A DNA stretch of 64,000 nt from JdFR-22 sp964534325 (lineage in GTDB: Archaea > Halobacteriota > Archaeoglobi > Archaeoglobales > Archaeoglobaceae), in assembly GCA_964534325.1 (NCBI GenBank), contig CAZHOR010000009.1, positions 1 through 64,000 of the forward strand, in the 5' to 3' direction. Made by a program: the position numbers and the translations under genes. Below, piece after piece: positions 53,145 through 62,889 of this stretch; position 1 is the first letter of the stretch, and each line of letters begins with the position of its first letter. The notes beneath the pieces were generated by a model. That model worked only from the letters and a program-made list of their open reading frames with translations, was not told the DNA's origin and did no database searches.

Positions 53145-53282
53145 TGGTTTTAGCTGTTTGTCGGGTGGGCGGTAAAATAATGTGTAGAAAGAATGTGTAT
53201 GAACAGTGCGGTAGGAGCAAGTGGTATCGTAAGATGCCACGCGGCTCCAGAACGCATTTCTGGGTGGCGGTGATGTAATGGT
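53133..53282. repeat. 16-bp direct repeat flanking a 118-bp segment
   Basis: The sequence gcggtgatgtaatggt, which holds the YIP1 stop, occurs at 53133-53148 and again at 53267-53282. The segment between carries a near-palindrome at 53247-53263 (ccagaacgcatttctgg), also found at 35863-35878. It could be a small insertion with duplicated target, or a tandem duplication. Without it, the sppA Shine-Dalgarno would lie right after YIP1. Confidence 0.5.
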
Positions 53283-53296
53283 AAGGAGGGTCAAAT

Positions 53297-54217
53297 TTGT
53301 TGAGAGATAAGAGGAAAGTTGTTGCCCTTGTCATACTGGGTATCTGTGTGGTATCCGCGTTAGTAGGAATTGCCTTCATACCCAGCTCCCCGGTCGATGG
53401 CTTCAGCAGCGGTAAGATAGCTGTGGTCCGAATTGAGGGGTCGATAACCGGAAGCAGTGGCCTGGGGATACTTGGTGGGGGGACAACGGCTATAGATATT
53501 GCTAAACAGATCAAGCGGGCGGGAGAAGATCCCTCGGTGGAGGCTATTGTGTTGAGAATTAATAGTCCGGGTGGAAGTGCTGCGGCCTCTCAAGAGATCT
53601 ACCAGGAGGTTTTGAGAGCCAGGGAGAAGGGAAAGGTAGTTGTTGCTTCCATGGGTGATTCTGCCACCTCAGGCGGTTATTATGTAGCTTGTGCGGCGGA
53701 TAGGATAGTGGCAAATCCGGGGACCATAACCGGGAGCATCGGGGTCATATTTTCTCAGCTCCAGTATTCTGAGCTGATGGAGAAATACGGTATAGAAGCT
53801 AACATTATCAAGAGTGGAGAGTACAAGGATATTGGGTCGCCTTTCAGGAACATGACCGAGGAGGATAAACAGATACTTCAGGATATGGTGGATGACGTAT
53901 ACAACCAGTTCGTGAATGCTGTAGCTGAAGGAAGGGATATGAACCGGAGTGAGGTGCTGGAGCTGGCTGATGGAAGAATATTCACCGGCAGACAGGCACA
54001 GGAAAAAGGGCTGGTGGATGAGCTGGGGAATTATCAGGACTCCATTCAGATGGCAGCGGATATGGCTGGAGTGGATAAACCGCAGATAGTGGAGTACGGA
54101 AGAAGAACACCATTCGAATCATTCCTGGGCCTATTTGGTAGAGAAATAGGTCATGGAATGGCTCAGACGTTCTTGAAGGCGGGACAGCAGGAAATAAATT
54201 TCGGTCAACTCATCTAA
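53297..54217 (+). CDS. sppA: Signal peptide peptidase SppA
   Basis: 306 residues. One N-terminal membrane anchor (VVALVILGICVVSALVGIAF), then the S49 protease domain. The catalytic Ser lies in GDSATSGGYYVACAADRIVA and the Lys in IKSGEYKDIGSPFR. SPGGSAAASQEIYQEV is another landmark. It breaks down leftover signal peptides. Start TTG 53297 with aaggaggg upstream; the next codon is also TTG. Length fits archaeal single-domain SppA. Confidence 0.93.
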   Translation: MLRDKRKVVALVILGICVVSALVGIAFIPSSPVDGFSSGKIAVVRIEGSITGSSGLGILGGGTTAIDIAKQIKRAGEDPSVEAIVLRINSPGGSAAASQEIYQEVLRAREKGKVVVASMGDSATSGGYYVACAADRIVANPGTITGSIGVIFSQLQYSELMEKYGIEANIIKSGEYKDIGSPFRNMTEEDKQILQDMVDDVYNQFVNAVAEGRDMNRSEVLELADGRIFTGRQAQEKGLVDELGNYQDSIQMAADMAGVDKPQIVEYGRRTPFESFLGLFGREIGHGMAQTFLKAGQQEINFGQLI

Positions 54218-54337
54218 ATCAACTCATCTAAATCAGTGAAAACTCGATTTCAAGAAAATATTTATTATTTTATATTAAATTTGGAGCGATCGGAGGTCTT
54301 GATGAATTGTGCAGCAAAGGAATGCTCTCCAAAAAGG

Positions 54338-54346
54338 TTTATATAG
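54338..54346 (+). promoter_or_regulatory. TATA box of ftsZ
   Basis: aaggtttatatagttc lies about 65 bases before ATG 54407, giving a leader of about 40 bases with gagaggggt as ribosome site. Confidence 0.5.
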
Positions 54347-54406
54347 TTCGTTAAGACTTTTTATAACAAAAATAAAAGCTTAAGACTGATAGAGAGGGGT
54401 TTATTT

Positions 54407-55474
54407 ATGTATCATCAAAGGCAAGGCGGGAATATGGACGATCAGGGCAGCTCCCATGAAGAAGAAATTGTTCAAATGCTTCAGGAGCTCAAAACGGATA
54501 TTAAAGTTTTAGGTGTTGGAGGAGCCGGTTGTAATACCGTGAACAGGATGTATGAGGACGGTATTGAAGGTGCAGAGCTTATAGCCATAAATACTGATGC
54601 GCAGCATCTATATCATACTCAAGCTCATAGGAGATCCCTTATCGGCAAGAAGAAGACCAGAGGACTGGGAGCAGGCAGCCTGCCACAGGTTGGGGAATCA
54701 TCTGCTCACGAGAGTGAGGAAGAGGTAAGGAGACTGGTTGATGGTGCCGACCTGGCGTTTATAACCTGCGGACTGGGGGGAGGTACCGGTACCGGTGCTG
54801 CACCCGTTATCGCTGAGGCTGCGAAGGAAGCGGAATGTTTGACCATATCTGTGGTATCTACACCTTTTTCAGCAGAGGGAGCTGTGAGGATGTCCAATGC
54901 TGAGGCAGGGCTGGAGAGGTTGCGAGAAGCTTCGGATACAGTGATCGTTATCCCCAACGACAGGCTCCTCAGAGTGGTACCCAATTATCCCATGCACACA
55001 GCATTCAAGATATCGGACGAGATCCTCACCAGAGCTGTAAAAGGTATTGCAGAGCTGATAACCAAGCCGGCTCTGATAAATCTTGATTTCGCCGACGTCC
55101 GCACCGTGATGGAGAAGGGCGGTGTAGCCATGATCGGAGTAGGTGAGGCTGATGGAGAGGACAGAGCCAGAGAATCAGTGACCAGCGCCCTAAAAAGCCC
55201 GCTGCTGGAAGTCGACATGTCAGGAGCTCAAGAAGCCCTGGTCAACGTCACCGGCGGTCCGGACATGACCATCGAAGAGGCAGAGGCCATAGTGCAGGAA
55301 GTTTACTCCAGAGCCGACCCCGATGCGAGGATCATCTGGGGAGCTATGGTGGACCCCGAGATAGGGAGCTCCATGAGGACCATGCTGATAGTCACAGGAG
55401 TGAAATCACCTCAGATACTGGGCAAAAGCAGCGAAGAAGTGAGCAAACGACACGGAATAGACTTCATAGGCTAA
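54407..55474 (+). CDS. ftsZ: Cell division protein FtsZ
   Basis: 355 residues. A tubulin-like GTPase that forms the division ring. Motifs: KVLGVGGAGCNTVNRMYEDG, the tubulin signature GGGTGTGAAPVIAEAA, PFSAEGAVRMSNAEAGLERL, and the T7-type NLDFADVRTVM. It has an N-terminal extension of about 35 residues before the GTPase domain; ATG 54434 is another possible start. Archaea often have FtsZ1 and FtsZ2; which one this is needs a tree. Confidence 0.96.
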   Translation: MYHQRQGGNMDDQGSSHEEEIVQMLQELKTDIKVLGVGGAGCNTVNRMYEDGIEGAELIAINTDAQHLYHTQAHRRSLIGKKKTRGLGAGSLPQVGESSAHESEEEVRRLVDGADLAFITCGLGGGTGTGAAPVIAEAAKEAECLTISVVSTPFSAEGAVRMSNAEAGLERLREASDTVIVIPNDRLLRVVPNYPMHTAFKISDEILTRAVKGIAELITKPALINLDFADVRTVMEKGGVAMIGVGEADGEDRARESVTSALKSPLLEVDMSGAQEALVNVTGGPDMTIEEAEAIVQEVYSRADPDARIIWGAMVDPEIGSSMRTMLIVTGVKSPQILGKSSEEVSKRHGIDFIG

Positions 55475-55790
55475 AATATCGACCAGTACCAATCCAATTG
55501 AGAGCTACGAGGTAATTATTTTTAATTCCATCATTATCTTTTATCTTTATTTTTATCCATTCTATTTTATAGTGGACTTTTGATTTTAAGTCTAATGATC
55601 TGGGTGGTTCTTACTTATCCCCCAGATAATAATCGTTTTTGGACACCATAACTGTTTTTATGCTCTTTAAAATGTTGTTGGGCCCGTATATACTTTTTGA
55701 TTTACCATCCAAAAAAAGGAGTTTTTATTCCCGTAGTGCAAAAAATAACAGGATTTGAATCATTTTTGGAAATCGGAGAGGTGAACTAAA

Positions 55791-56581
55791 ATGAAAAAGG
55801 TCTTGATTTTGGCTGTGCTCAGTGTGATTCTGATCACGGTGTGGTATTCGACCTACTAATATTGACAGACGATGACGAATATTACACTGGCAGGAGCTAT
55901 AGTTTTGAAGCATCTATTGACCCTCCGGATAAATTACCTGAGGACCCCGTCTATGAATTCATATTTGATGATGGCGTAACCCAAAAAAGCTCCTCTAACA
56001 CTGTCTCCAGAGAGTTAACCATGCCAGATGGTTATTCTCTTACAGCGAATATATACGATAAGGCCGGGAAGCTCGCTTACCAAAAGATCAGGGTCTTTGT
56101 TTTTGTCGAACCAGAAGAAAGGAAAGAAAAAAACCAACAAAGCGGTTTAACGGCGGCCCAGTGCACAGAAATGGGGGAAGAGTGTGCCATCGCCTGCAAC
56201 AAGATATGTGAGCAGACAAAAGGAGAATACTGCGAAAAATACCCCTATTCAGGCTGTGCCCTCGATGTCTTCTGCTGGTGCAATGTCTGCTCCATATACG
56301 ATACCAAATGGTGCCCGAATTACCCTGATTATCTGGGTTGTGCAGAAGGAGCGAAAGGAAAATACAGGAGCTGCATTGAGAACTGCCAGTCGAAGCGGGA
56401 ATCAGGTGGAGATGTCTCTACATGCTGGCAGGATTGCAACAAAGAGTTCAACGATGCCATCATAGAATGCAAGCAGAGTCCTTGTCAAAGCTTCTGTGAG
56501 AACAAAGGCTACGATAAAGGAGAATGGGCCAGATACACCCAGGAATATGGGTGGGACTCATGTTATTGCAGCAATAATTGA
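55791..56581 (+). pseudogene. Cysteine-rich secreted protein with frameshift after the signal peptide
   Basis: ATG 55791 with ggagaggtgaac before it starts a signal peptide (MKKVLILAVLSVILITVW) that stops at 55859. The main frame, from 55841, carries a PKD/Ig-like part (DDDEYYTGRSYSFEASIDPP) and a Cys-rich end with about 23 cysteines (CTEMGEECAIACNKICEQ; CALDVFCWCNVCS; CQSFCENKGY). The two belong together but differ by one base of frame between about 55838 and 55856. Either a mutation or a sequencing slip. 55475-55790 before it has no gene. Confidence 0.6.
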
Positions 56582-56757
56582 GCTTAACCTTAGAGCCCTA
56601 GATGGTAAAAACGTCATCGGTCTTTTGGATATCTTAAGGAGATCGATATGTTCAAGTTCCTGTTCAGGTAGTTTCTGTTCCACCAAAAGATACTGTGAAT
56701 GACCTTTCAGTAAAGAAATATTAACTATGAGTTGAACACTTCATTGCAGGAGTATAA

Positions 56758-57732
56758 ATGAGGACCTTCGTAACCGGGGCTACAGGTTTTATTGGGAGAA
56801 GGCTGGTGGGAGCACTGGCCGGTAAAGACCATGAGCTGTACTGTATAGATAGAAGGAAGAAATGCATGGAGCTCCAGGAACAGTATGGTGGAAAAGCTTT
56901 TGTTGGTGACATTACAAATAAAGAAACCCTCATGGAGAGCATGGTGGGTTGTGAGCAGGTAGTGCATCTGGCAAGCAATGCTTCTTTCTGGGAGCTGGAC
57001 AAGCAGAAGTATAAGACCATCAATGTGGAAGGAACCCGGAATGTGATGGAAGCTGCCTTAGAGCTGGGGGTATCTAAAGTGGTCCACATAAGCTCTGCAC
57101 TGGTTTATGGGAACACTCCGGACCGTCCATTTCGGGAGGAAAGTCCGGTGGGCCCCGTAAAATATAGTGAGTATGCCAGGACAAAATATGAGGGAGAGAA
57201 GGTAGCCTGGGATTATTACAAAAAAGGCCTACCTCTGGTGGTAATGTATCCTGGCTCTGTCATAGGTCCGGGCGACTTCAAGGGGTCAGGAAGATACATT
57301 TACGACGTGATCCACCGCAAGCTACCTGCAATGTCTTTGGTGGATTCCGTTCACACTTTTGTTTATGTAGATGATGTAGTAGATGCGATAGTCAACGCTC
57401 TGGAGAAAGAGGGCAATCAGGGCGAAAAATATCTGGTGGGTAAGTACCAGCTTTCCGTGGGGGAGTTCGTGGAATTGGTCGGCCAGATATCCGGAGTTAA
57501 AACTCCCGGATTTCGTGTACCTGATACCATCGTTTTATGGGCTTCGGAATTGATGACGGCTCTATCCCATTTGACCAGAAGACCACCCCCGTGGGGAATG
57601 TCTGTGGACTGGGTGAGGTCCATATATGAAGGAATGGTTTTCGACGGGACCAAGGCCGAAAAAGAGCTCGGTATCACATACACACTCATCAAAGAGGCAG
57701 TAGAAAAAGTCTTTGAAGACTATAGAGCTTGA
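56758..57732 (+). CDS. NAD(P)-dependent epimerase/dehydratase (extended SDR)
   Basis: 324 residues. Rossmann motif TGATGFIGRRL, active-site YSEYARTKYEGEKV (YxxxK), and VHISSALVYG. Works on sugar nucleotides or steroid-like substrates; the 3-beta-HSD/GalE-like group. It stands between the Cys-rich gene and the actin-like gene, with AT-rich boxes at about 56718-56730. Could act in surface polysaccharide or lipid synthesis. Confidence 0.88.
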   Translation: MRTFVTGATGFIGRRLVGALAGKDHELYCIDRRKKCMELQEQYGGKAFVGDITNKETLMESMVGCEQVVHLASNASFWELDKQKYKTINVEGTRNVMEAALELGVSKVVHISSALVYGNTPDRPFREESPVGPVKYSEYARTKYEGEKVAWDYYKKGLPLVVMYPGSVIGPGDFKGSGRYIYDVIHRKLPAMSLVDSVHTFVYVDDVVDAIVNALEKEGNQGEKYLVGKYQLSVGEFVELVGQISGVKTPGFRVPDTIVLWASELMTALSHLTRRPPPWGMSVDWVRSIYEGMVFDGTKAEKELGITYTLIKEAVEKVFEDYRA

Positions 57733-57910
57733 TCGAGCCGTAAAACCAACATGTTGAATTTTCCAATTTCGCGTTCATCCCGTTATACGCAGTGACCTTT
57801 AGAGGAACTTGAGGAACATATAAATATTGTTTTGCTTGACAGTAAATGAATAGAGACCTGAATACCTGTCGGGGTCTTATCAGGATTGATTAAACCGGGG
57901 TAGATAAAAA

Positions 57911-59287
57911 ATGGTCAAAGGACTGGATGTGGGGACAGTAAATATCGTTTTTGCGGAAAAGCAAGGGGGCTCCACTGCCTTTGCCCGGCAAAGGAATGCT
58001 TATCTCGAAATCGATGATAACGAGCTTACAAGGTCCATGTTCGATTCCGCAAAGGTCCTTTTCATGGAGAAGAACGGTAAAACCCTTTTACTGGGAGAAG
58101 ATGCCGTAAAGATGGCCGGTATCCTTAAAAGAGAAGTAATGAGGCCGATTAAGTGTGGGATTGTCACCCCTGAAGACAAGGATTCGCTCTCCGCATTGAA
58201 GGTTATTGTGGAAAAGATAGTTCCACCAGCAGAAAGCAATGAGATAATGTGCATCTCTTCTCCAGCAAGGATCATAGACTCCAATATCGATGTGAGTTAT
58301 CATAAAAAGACCCTCAAGGCCATGGCAAAGAAATGGGGATACGAAGTCACTCAAATCGACGAGGGTCTGGCAGTGATTTACTCGGAGCTGGGGAAACAGG
58401 GTTTTACGGGGGTGGGGATAAGTGTGGGAGCAGGTTACACCACCGTCACTATCGCTTATAGAGCCAGCCCGATCATCTCTTTTAGTCTCGCCAAGGGCGG
58501 TGATTGGATAGAAAAAGAGGTAGCATCTGCAACGGGGATGAGAAAATACAGGGTGAACTCCATAAAGGAAGATAGTTTCTCGCTCAACTCCCAGTATGAG
58601 GTGGGAAGTGTAGAAGGTGCTTTGAACATCTATTACGAAGCCTTAGTGAACTACGTCCTCAGTAATCTCCAAAAGGAGCTGGCAGGAGTGGAACTTCCTC
58701 AAACTGAGTTCTCTGTTGTTGTTGCTGGGGGCATTGCGTTGACCGAAGGATTCGTGGAGTTATTCAAAGAGAAATTGGACCGGACTGAGCTACCGCTGAA
58801 AGCAAGCTCCGTGAAAAGGGCAAAAGAACCGATTTACACTGTAGCCAGAGGTTGTTTGATATCCGCTTTGACCACACAGAGCGCAACAAACTCCAAAACA
58901 GCAACAAAAAACGAAAACGAAATCGAAAGTAAAACTGTAACTGTAACTGGCACAGTATCCGAACCTGAAACTGGAACAGACGCTGATCTGGTAAAACCAA
59001 AGAGGGAGCCTAAAAGGATTAGATTGTCTTCCAGAAAGCATCCTCCTCAAAAGATTCTGGCAAGGTCTATGGCCAATAAGCCGTGCGTGTCCTCGGATGG
59101 GGTTGTGGTGGGAACTGTCCACAATTTTACCGTGGACACTGAGTCCGGGTCTCTAAAGGACCTGTGGATAAAGCCCAGAAGCAGTATGTCCTTTTTGAGC
59201 ACCTACAGCGGTTTATACGTGATCCCATTTGAAAACGTAAGGTCTACGGAAGAATATATTGTGATCAAAACCCTGAAGGTGGAATGA
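57911..59287 (+). CDS. Actin-like ATPase fused to a PRC-barrel domain
   Basis: 458 residues. The N-terminal 335 residues have the actin/MreB/ParM plan: GLDVGTVNIVFAEKQGG (phosphate 1), CISSPARII, VGISVGAGYTTVTIAYRASP (phosphate 2) and VVVAGGIALTEGFVELFKEK (adenosine). A low-complexity linker (337-380, Thr/Glu/Lys) leads to a PRC-barrel (381-458: SSDGVVVGTVHNFTVDTESG, GLYVIPFENVRSTEEYIVI). In haloarchaea PRC-barrel proteins (CdpB) belong to the FtsZ division machine, and actin relatives shape cells. This fusion links the two, 2.4 kb from ftsZ. Confidence 0.85.
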   Translation: MVKGLDVGTVNIVFAEKQGGSTAFARQRNAYLEIDDNELTRSMFDSAKVLFMEKNGKTLLLGEDAVKMAGILKREVMRPIKCGIVTPEDKDSLSALKVIVEKIVPPAESNEIMCISSPARIIDSNIDVSYHKKTLKAMAKKWGYEVTQIDEGLAVIYSELGKQGFTGVGISVGAGYTTVTIAYRASPIISFSLAKGGDWIEKEVASATGMRKYRVNSIKEDSFSLNSQYEVGSVEGALNIYYEALVNYVLSNLQKELAGVELPQTEFSVVVAGGIALTEGFVELFKEKLDRTELPLKASSVKRAKEPIYTVARGCLISALTTQSATNSKTATKNENEIESKTVTVTGTVSEPETGTDADLVKPKREPKRIRLSSRKHPPQKILARSMANKPCVSSDGVVVGTVHNFTVDTESGSLKDLWIKPRSSMSFLSTYSGLYVIPFENVRSTEEYIVIKTLKVE

Positions 59288-59340
59288 AGATCAACCAATT
59301 GGTTAATAAAAAATAAAAACTATAGTTTAAGGCCGTAAAG

Positions 59341-59403
59341 TTACCTTTTAACTTTATCTCTTGGCTTCTTTTCAACTTTCTTGGCCTCTCCTGGCTTTGC
59401 CAT
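59341..59403 (-). CDS. Possible 20-residue basic microprotein
   Basis: A minus-strand frame from ATG 59403 to TAA encodes MAKPGEAKKVEKKPRDKVKR. gggggtg lies four to ten bases before it, and two TATA-like boxes (ttaaacttaaatagg, gatattaaatagg) lie further up. T-rich sequence follows the stop on the same strand. So it has the full outline of a small transcription unit. I know no family. Confidence 0.4.
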   Translation of the reverse strand: MAKPGEAKKVEKKPRDKVKR

Positions 59404-59562
59404 TTTGCACACCCCCTATTTAATATCCTATTTAAGTTTAAGACCTCTTCATTAGGTCCCTGGATTTAATAACGGTTCTAGAATAAAAAACTCTCTACAA
59501 TGGGACTTAAATTGTTTTTTACACCTACGTCGTATAAATTTTTCTACGCGATTTTAAAGGAG

Positions 59563-59700
59563 TCTTTAAAAACATAAGACATTCGGCAGACAGGGTGTTG
59601 TTGTACCCGGGGTAGAAAAGGGGTCGGACAAAAAGGTTCTAACCGGGGGCCGGAGCGATACAAAATAGAGGTGTTAGGTGGGTCTCAAGGAGGTAGAATT
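59563..59700 (+). other. Possible structured RNA in the 595-bp gap before the S-layer gene
   Basis: A TATA-like gtataaattttt at 59532-59543 precedes a GC-rich block within otherwise AT-rich DNA. gggt (59593-59596) pairs with accc (59605-59608), and cccgg (59606-59610) can pair with ccggg (59643-59647), which are alternatives. No frame is supported. Further on (59779-59792) is a perfect 14-base palindrome, tcgaattaattcga, that could be an operator. Confidence 0.25.
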
Positions 59701-59998
59701 TAGAATAATGTACCACTCCAGCTAATCTCAATTGGTTATTAAGAAGTTTAAGCTTTTCGTCAAATAACGAATAGTATTTCGAATTAATTCGACATTGACG
59801 CAAGTCCGTTCAGGTCTCTCTTAAGCCGGATTCGAAGCCCGAGTCGAGTTTACTTTGGATAAATAATATAAGACTTTTACAGGTTCAATCCCTTATGCTC
59901 ATTAGTTGTCCCATTAGTATGATATTGAATTTCGTTGTAAGGTAATATTTATTAATTTTAACATAGTTTTAACAATAAAATTCGAAGGATGTATAAGA

Positions 59999-62812
59999 AT
60001 GTGGAAAAGGAGAAGAGTGATTGGAGAAGTTTTGAGGGTTTCAATTGTTGCGTCATTTATGCTGTTGTTGATCACAGCCAACGCTAGCGCGCTCGATTCA
60101 AGTACTATGCAGTCTGGTAATATTGCTTTGAAGCTGTTGGACATAAAGGATGAGACTGGGGATACGATCACCATCAATTATGGGGAAACGTTCAAGATGG
60201 AGGTGACTTATCCTGCTGACTCAAGCTCGACTCAGTACATTGATCTGAAGGATAGAGATGATAACAACGATTTGGTTAAGCGTTATACTCTTGGTTCGAC
60301 AGGAGCGCAGACCGTCAGTGTGTTGAGTTCGGATTATGGGGCTGTCACCAACTTTACGATTGTGGTTTATGCCGGAAAAAATGATGAGACATTGAACACC
60401 ACTGATATGGGGAAGATCATCAAGGCAGACATTACGGAACCTGAAATAGATTTGAGCATCAATAACCCCTCTAAACCGATAGCGGAGGGCGACAACCTTA
60501 GAATATCTGGAACTATAACTGCTACGGAATATACGTGGCAAATAACGGGACCCTATGATAGCGATGATTTCTCGGTGCTTGCAAATGAGGTGGATGTACT
60601 TTCAGGCACTCAGCAGACGGTCAGCTCTGGGGACGACAGTGCGACTGTGGAGTCAAGTGATCATGATATAGAGTTGAGCATTCCCACGCACGTCCTGCTG
60701 GAGGATTGTGGGGGTGATACGGGCTCATATACTTTCCAGGTATGGAACAGCGATTATCCTGACGCAAAGGAATCCATCGATTTTAGCGTTGTGGGATTGG
60801 AAGTTTCCGTAACGCTCAATAAGGACACAGTTAGACTGGGAGAGTCCCTGGAAGTTACGGGCACTACTAATGCAGCAGAAACGAACAGCGTTTACGATGA
60901 TACCTCAATTGGCGACAACGAAGTAACTATCTATGTTTATAATGACACCCAGGGTGAAGCACAGGATCTGGTAGGGAGTTTTCCTGTAAATGTTAAGAGT
61001 GGTGGAAATTTCGAGAAGGACATTGATTTCGATCTGGATTGGGATGCGGACACCACCTACAGAATAAAGGCAGTGGTTACCACAGGAAGTGCTTACTCCA
61101 AGGACAGCTCAGAATACGTCGATGTGGACTATCCGGAAGTAAGTTTTTCGACGAGTGGTGTAACATTCTCCCGAGGAGATAAGGACATAAACTTTAGAGG
61201 TCAAGCGAGTCTATCCGCTGGAGAGTCCGTCTACTTGAGTGACTCAGATTTAAGCAAGTTTATGGATTCAGGATCTTATACTACTGTTACAAGGGATGGT
61301 ACTAAATACGTGGAAGCTCTTGTGGGTTCGGATGGTTCATGGCAGACTGAGGATATGAACGTTAAAACAGATGCATCTGAGGGATCATACACGGTCAATG
61401 CATACATATTCGATCCCCAAACTGGCTCTCAACTGGATGAAACATCTATTAAGGTTACAATTGGGAAACAAAGCCTAACCGCTAATATCGATAGAACTAC
61501 AGTCCCCAAAGGAGGGAAGATCAAGATAGATGGGTCCACCACAGTTGACACCGTTTTCATATTCTGCAGTGAATCTGATGTATTCCAGGGTGTAACTGAA
61601 AACCCTTCAGGCACTCATACAGTAAGAACTGAGGACATGGATGTAGGCGTAACCGATAATAAGTTCTCCAAGACGTTGACTGTGAACACTCAAAACGTTG
61701 ATGCCGGAACATACACTCTATATGTTTATGCACCTTCATCTCCCAGTACGATAAAGGTAACAGAGGACAAGCAGAAAACGTTCTCCGTAACTGTGAAAGA
61801 ATCCGGATTTGAGAGTATACCGGAGAGCATCACCATGGTCAGAGGAGACAAAGTTGAACTTGAATTTACTGTTCCTGATACGTCAAAGGATGATGTATAT
61901 GCCGAATTCACTTTCAGAGGCTCGGGTATAAAGATAAATCCTGACGAATACAGTCAATTCGAAAACCAGTTACCTGATAAAAATGGAGTTATCGAACTGA
62001 CCCTCTACCCGTTCTGGTACTCCCCATCTGGCATGGATGTACTGGAACCCGATTATAACACCTCGTCTTCAGATGCCATGGACAACTCTATACTATTGCC
62101 AGCCGATGACTATAGTTTAACAGCCGAACTATTCAATAAGGACCCCGTAGCGTCATTAGAAGAACTTGAAATACCTGTCAAGGTAGTAGAGCCGGAGATC
62201 ACTGTTGAAGCGCCAAATGAGGTCAAACAGGGTAACGAGCTCAAAGTAACCGTCAAGACCAATAAAGGAGAAAATTATGATGGGATATACGTGGTCATAG
62301 GGAGGACAATGAACCCCATATCGCAGAAGGTAATGACCAATGCAAATGGAGATGCCACAGCGACTTTTGAGACCCGCAGTCTCGAACTGGGTAACTACAA
62401 GGTTTACGTCAGGGATACCATGAGAACAATCCATCCTGACTACAATATAGACGACTTCTACGACTGGGACCCGGCAACCGAGAGGGAGAAATGGGTAAAG
62501 GATGACATCCTTAAGGCCACAACAATAAGTGTTGTGGAAGAATTAACCGTCACTCCAACCCCAACCCCAACCCCAACACCTACTAAGACCCCGTCCATTA
62601 CCGCTACACCATCCACATCTCCTACGTCTCCACCAGTAACCACACCCACTGCAGCTCAAACCCTCACAGAAACTCCACAAGCACCTACTGCCACCCCGAA
62701 AACAACCACACCTACGCCCGCACCACCTATAACTGATATACCCGGTTTTGAGCTGGTGTTTGCCCTGGGAGGATTGCTGGCATCGTTGTACCTGTTGAAC
62801 CGCAGGAATTGA
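59999..62812 (+). CDS. S-layer-like surface protein with PGF-CTERM anchor
   Basis: 937 residues. Signal peptide (VSIVASFMLLLITANASA), then several repeated Ig-like beta domains with similar openings (FKMEVTYPADSSSTQYIDLK; VTLNKDTVRLGESLEVTGTT; LTANIDRTTVPKGGKIKIDG; GFESIPESITMVRGDKVELE; ITVEAPNEVKQGNELKVTVK). A Thr/Pro stalk (TPTPTPTPTPTKTPSIT) follows, then DIPGFELVFALGGLLASLYL with a basic end, the PGF-CTERM signal handled by an archaeosortase. Acidic and rich in NxS/T sites. It resembles surface layer proteins of haloarchaea and methanogens. Confidence 0.85.
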   Translation: MWKRRRVIGEVLRVSIVASFMLLLITANASALDSSTMQSGNIALKLLDIKDETGDTITINYGETFKMEVTYPADSSSTQYIDLKDRDDNNDLVKRYTLGSTGAQTVSVLSSDYGAVTNFTIVVYAGKNDETLNTTDMGKIIKADITEPEIDLSINNPSKPIAEGDNLRISGTITATEYTWQITGPYDSDDFSVLANEVDVLSGTQQTVSSGDDSATVESSDHDIELSIPTHVLLEDCGGDTGSYTFQVWNSDYPDAKESIDFSVVGLEVSVTLNKDTVRLGESLEVTGTTNAAETNSVYDDTSIGDNEVTIYVYNDTQGEAQDLVGSFPVNVKSGGNFEKDIDFDLDWDADTTYRIKAVVTTGSAYSKDSSEYVDVDYPEVSFSTSGVTFSRGDKDINFRGQASLSAGESVYLSDSDLSKFMDSGSYTTVTRDGTKYVEALVGSDGSWQTEDMNVKTDASEGSYTVNAYIFDPQTGSQLDETSIKVTIGKQSLTANIDRTTVPKGGKIKIDGSTTVDTVFIFCSESDVFQGVTENPSGTHTVRTEDMDVGVTDNKFSKTLTVNTQNVDAGTYTLYVYAPSSPSTIKVTEDKQKTFSVTVKESGFESIPESITMVRGDKVELEFTVPDTSKDDVYAEFTFRGSGIKINPDEYSQFENQLPDKNGVIELTLYPFWYSPSGMDVLEPDYNTSSSDAMDNSILLPADDYSLTAELFNKDPVASLEELEIPVKVVEPEITVEAPNEVKQGNELKVTVKTNKGENYDGIYVVIGRTMNPISQKVMTNANGDATATFETRSLELGNYKVYVRDTMRTIHPDYNIDDFYDWDPATEREKWVKDDILKATTISVVEELTVTPTPTPTPTPTKTPSITATPSTSPTSPPVTTPTAAQTLTETPQAPTATPKTTTPTPAPPITDIPGFELVFALGGLLASLYLLNRRN

Positions 62813-62889
62813 ACCTGAAAACCAGTAGAAACATTACAACCAACAAATTTTTTTATTTTTAATTTTATTAGAAGATATGGGGGGTTGAA

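Noticed and set aside
52997..53278. Frame with Arg-rich protein across the YIP1 end
   Set aside because: It is a shadow of YIP1 and the duplicated segment, with low-complexity content.
59883..59900. ggttcaatccct resembles a tRNA T-loop
   Set aside because: The T-stem does not pair over five bases, and no acceptor or anticodon arm can be built around it.
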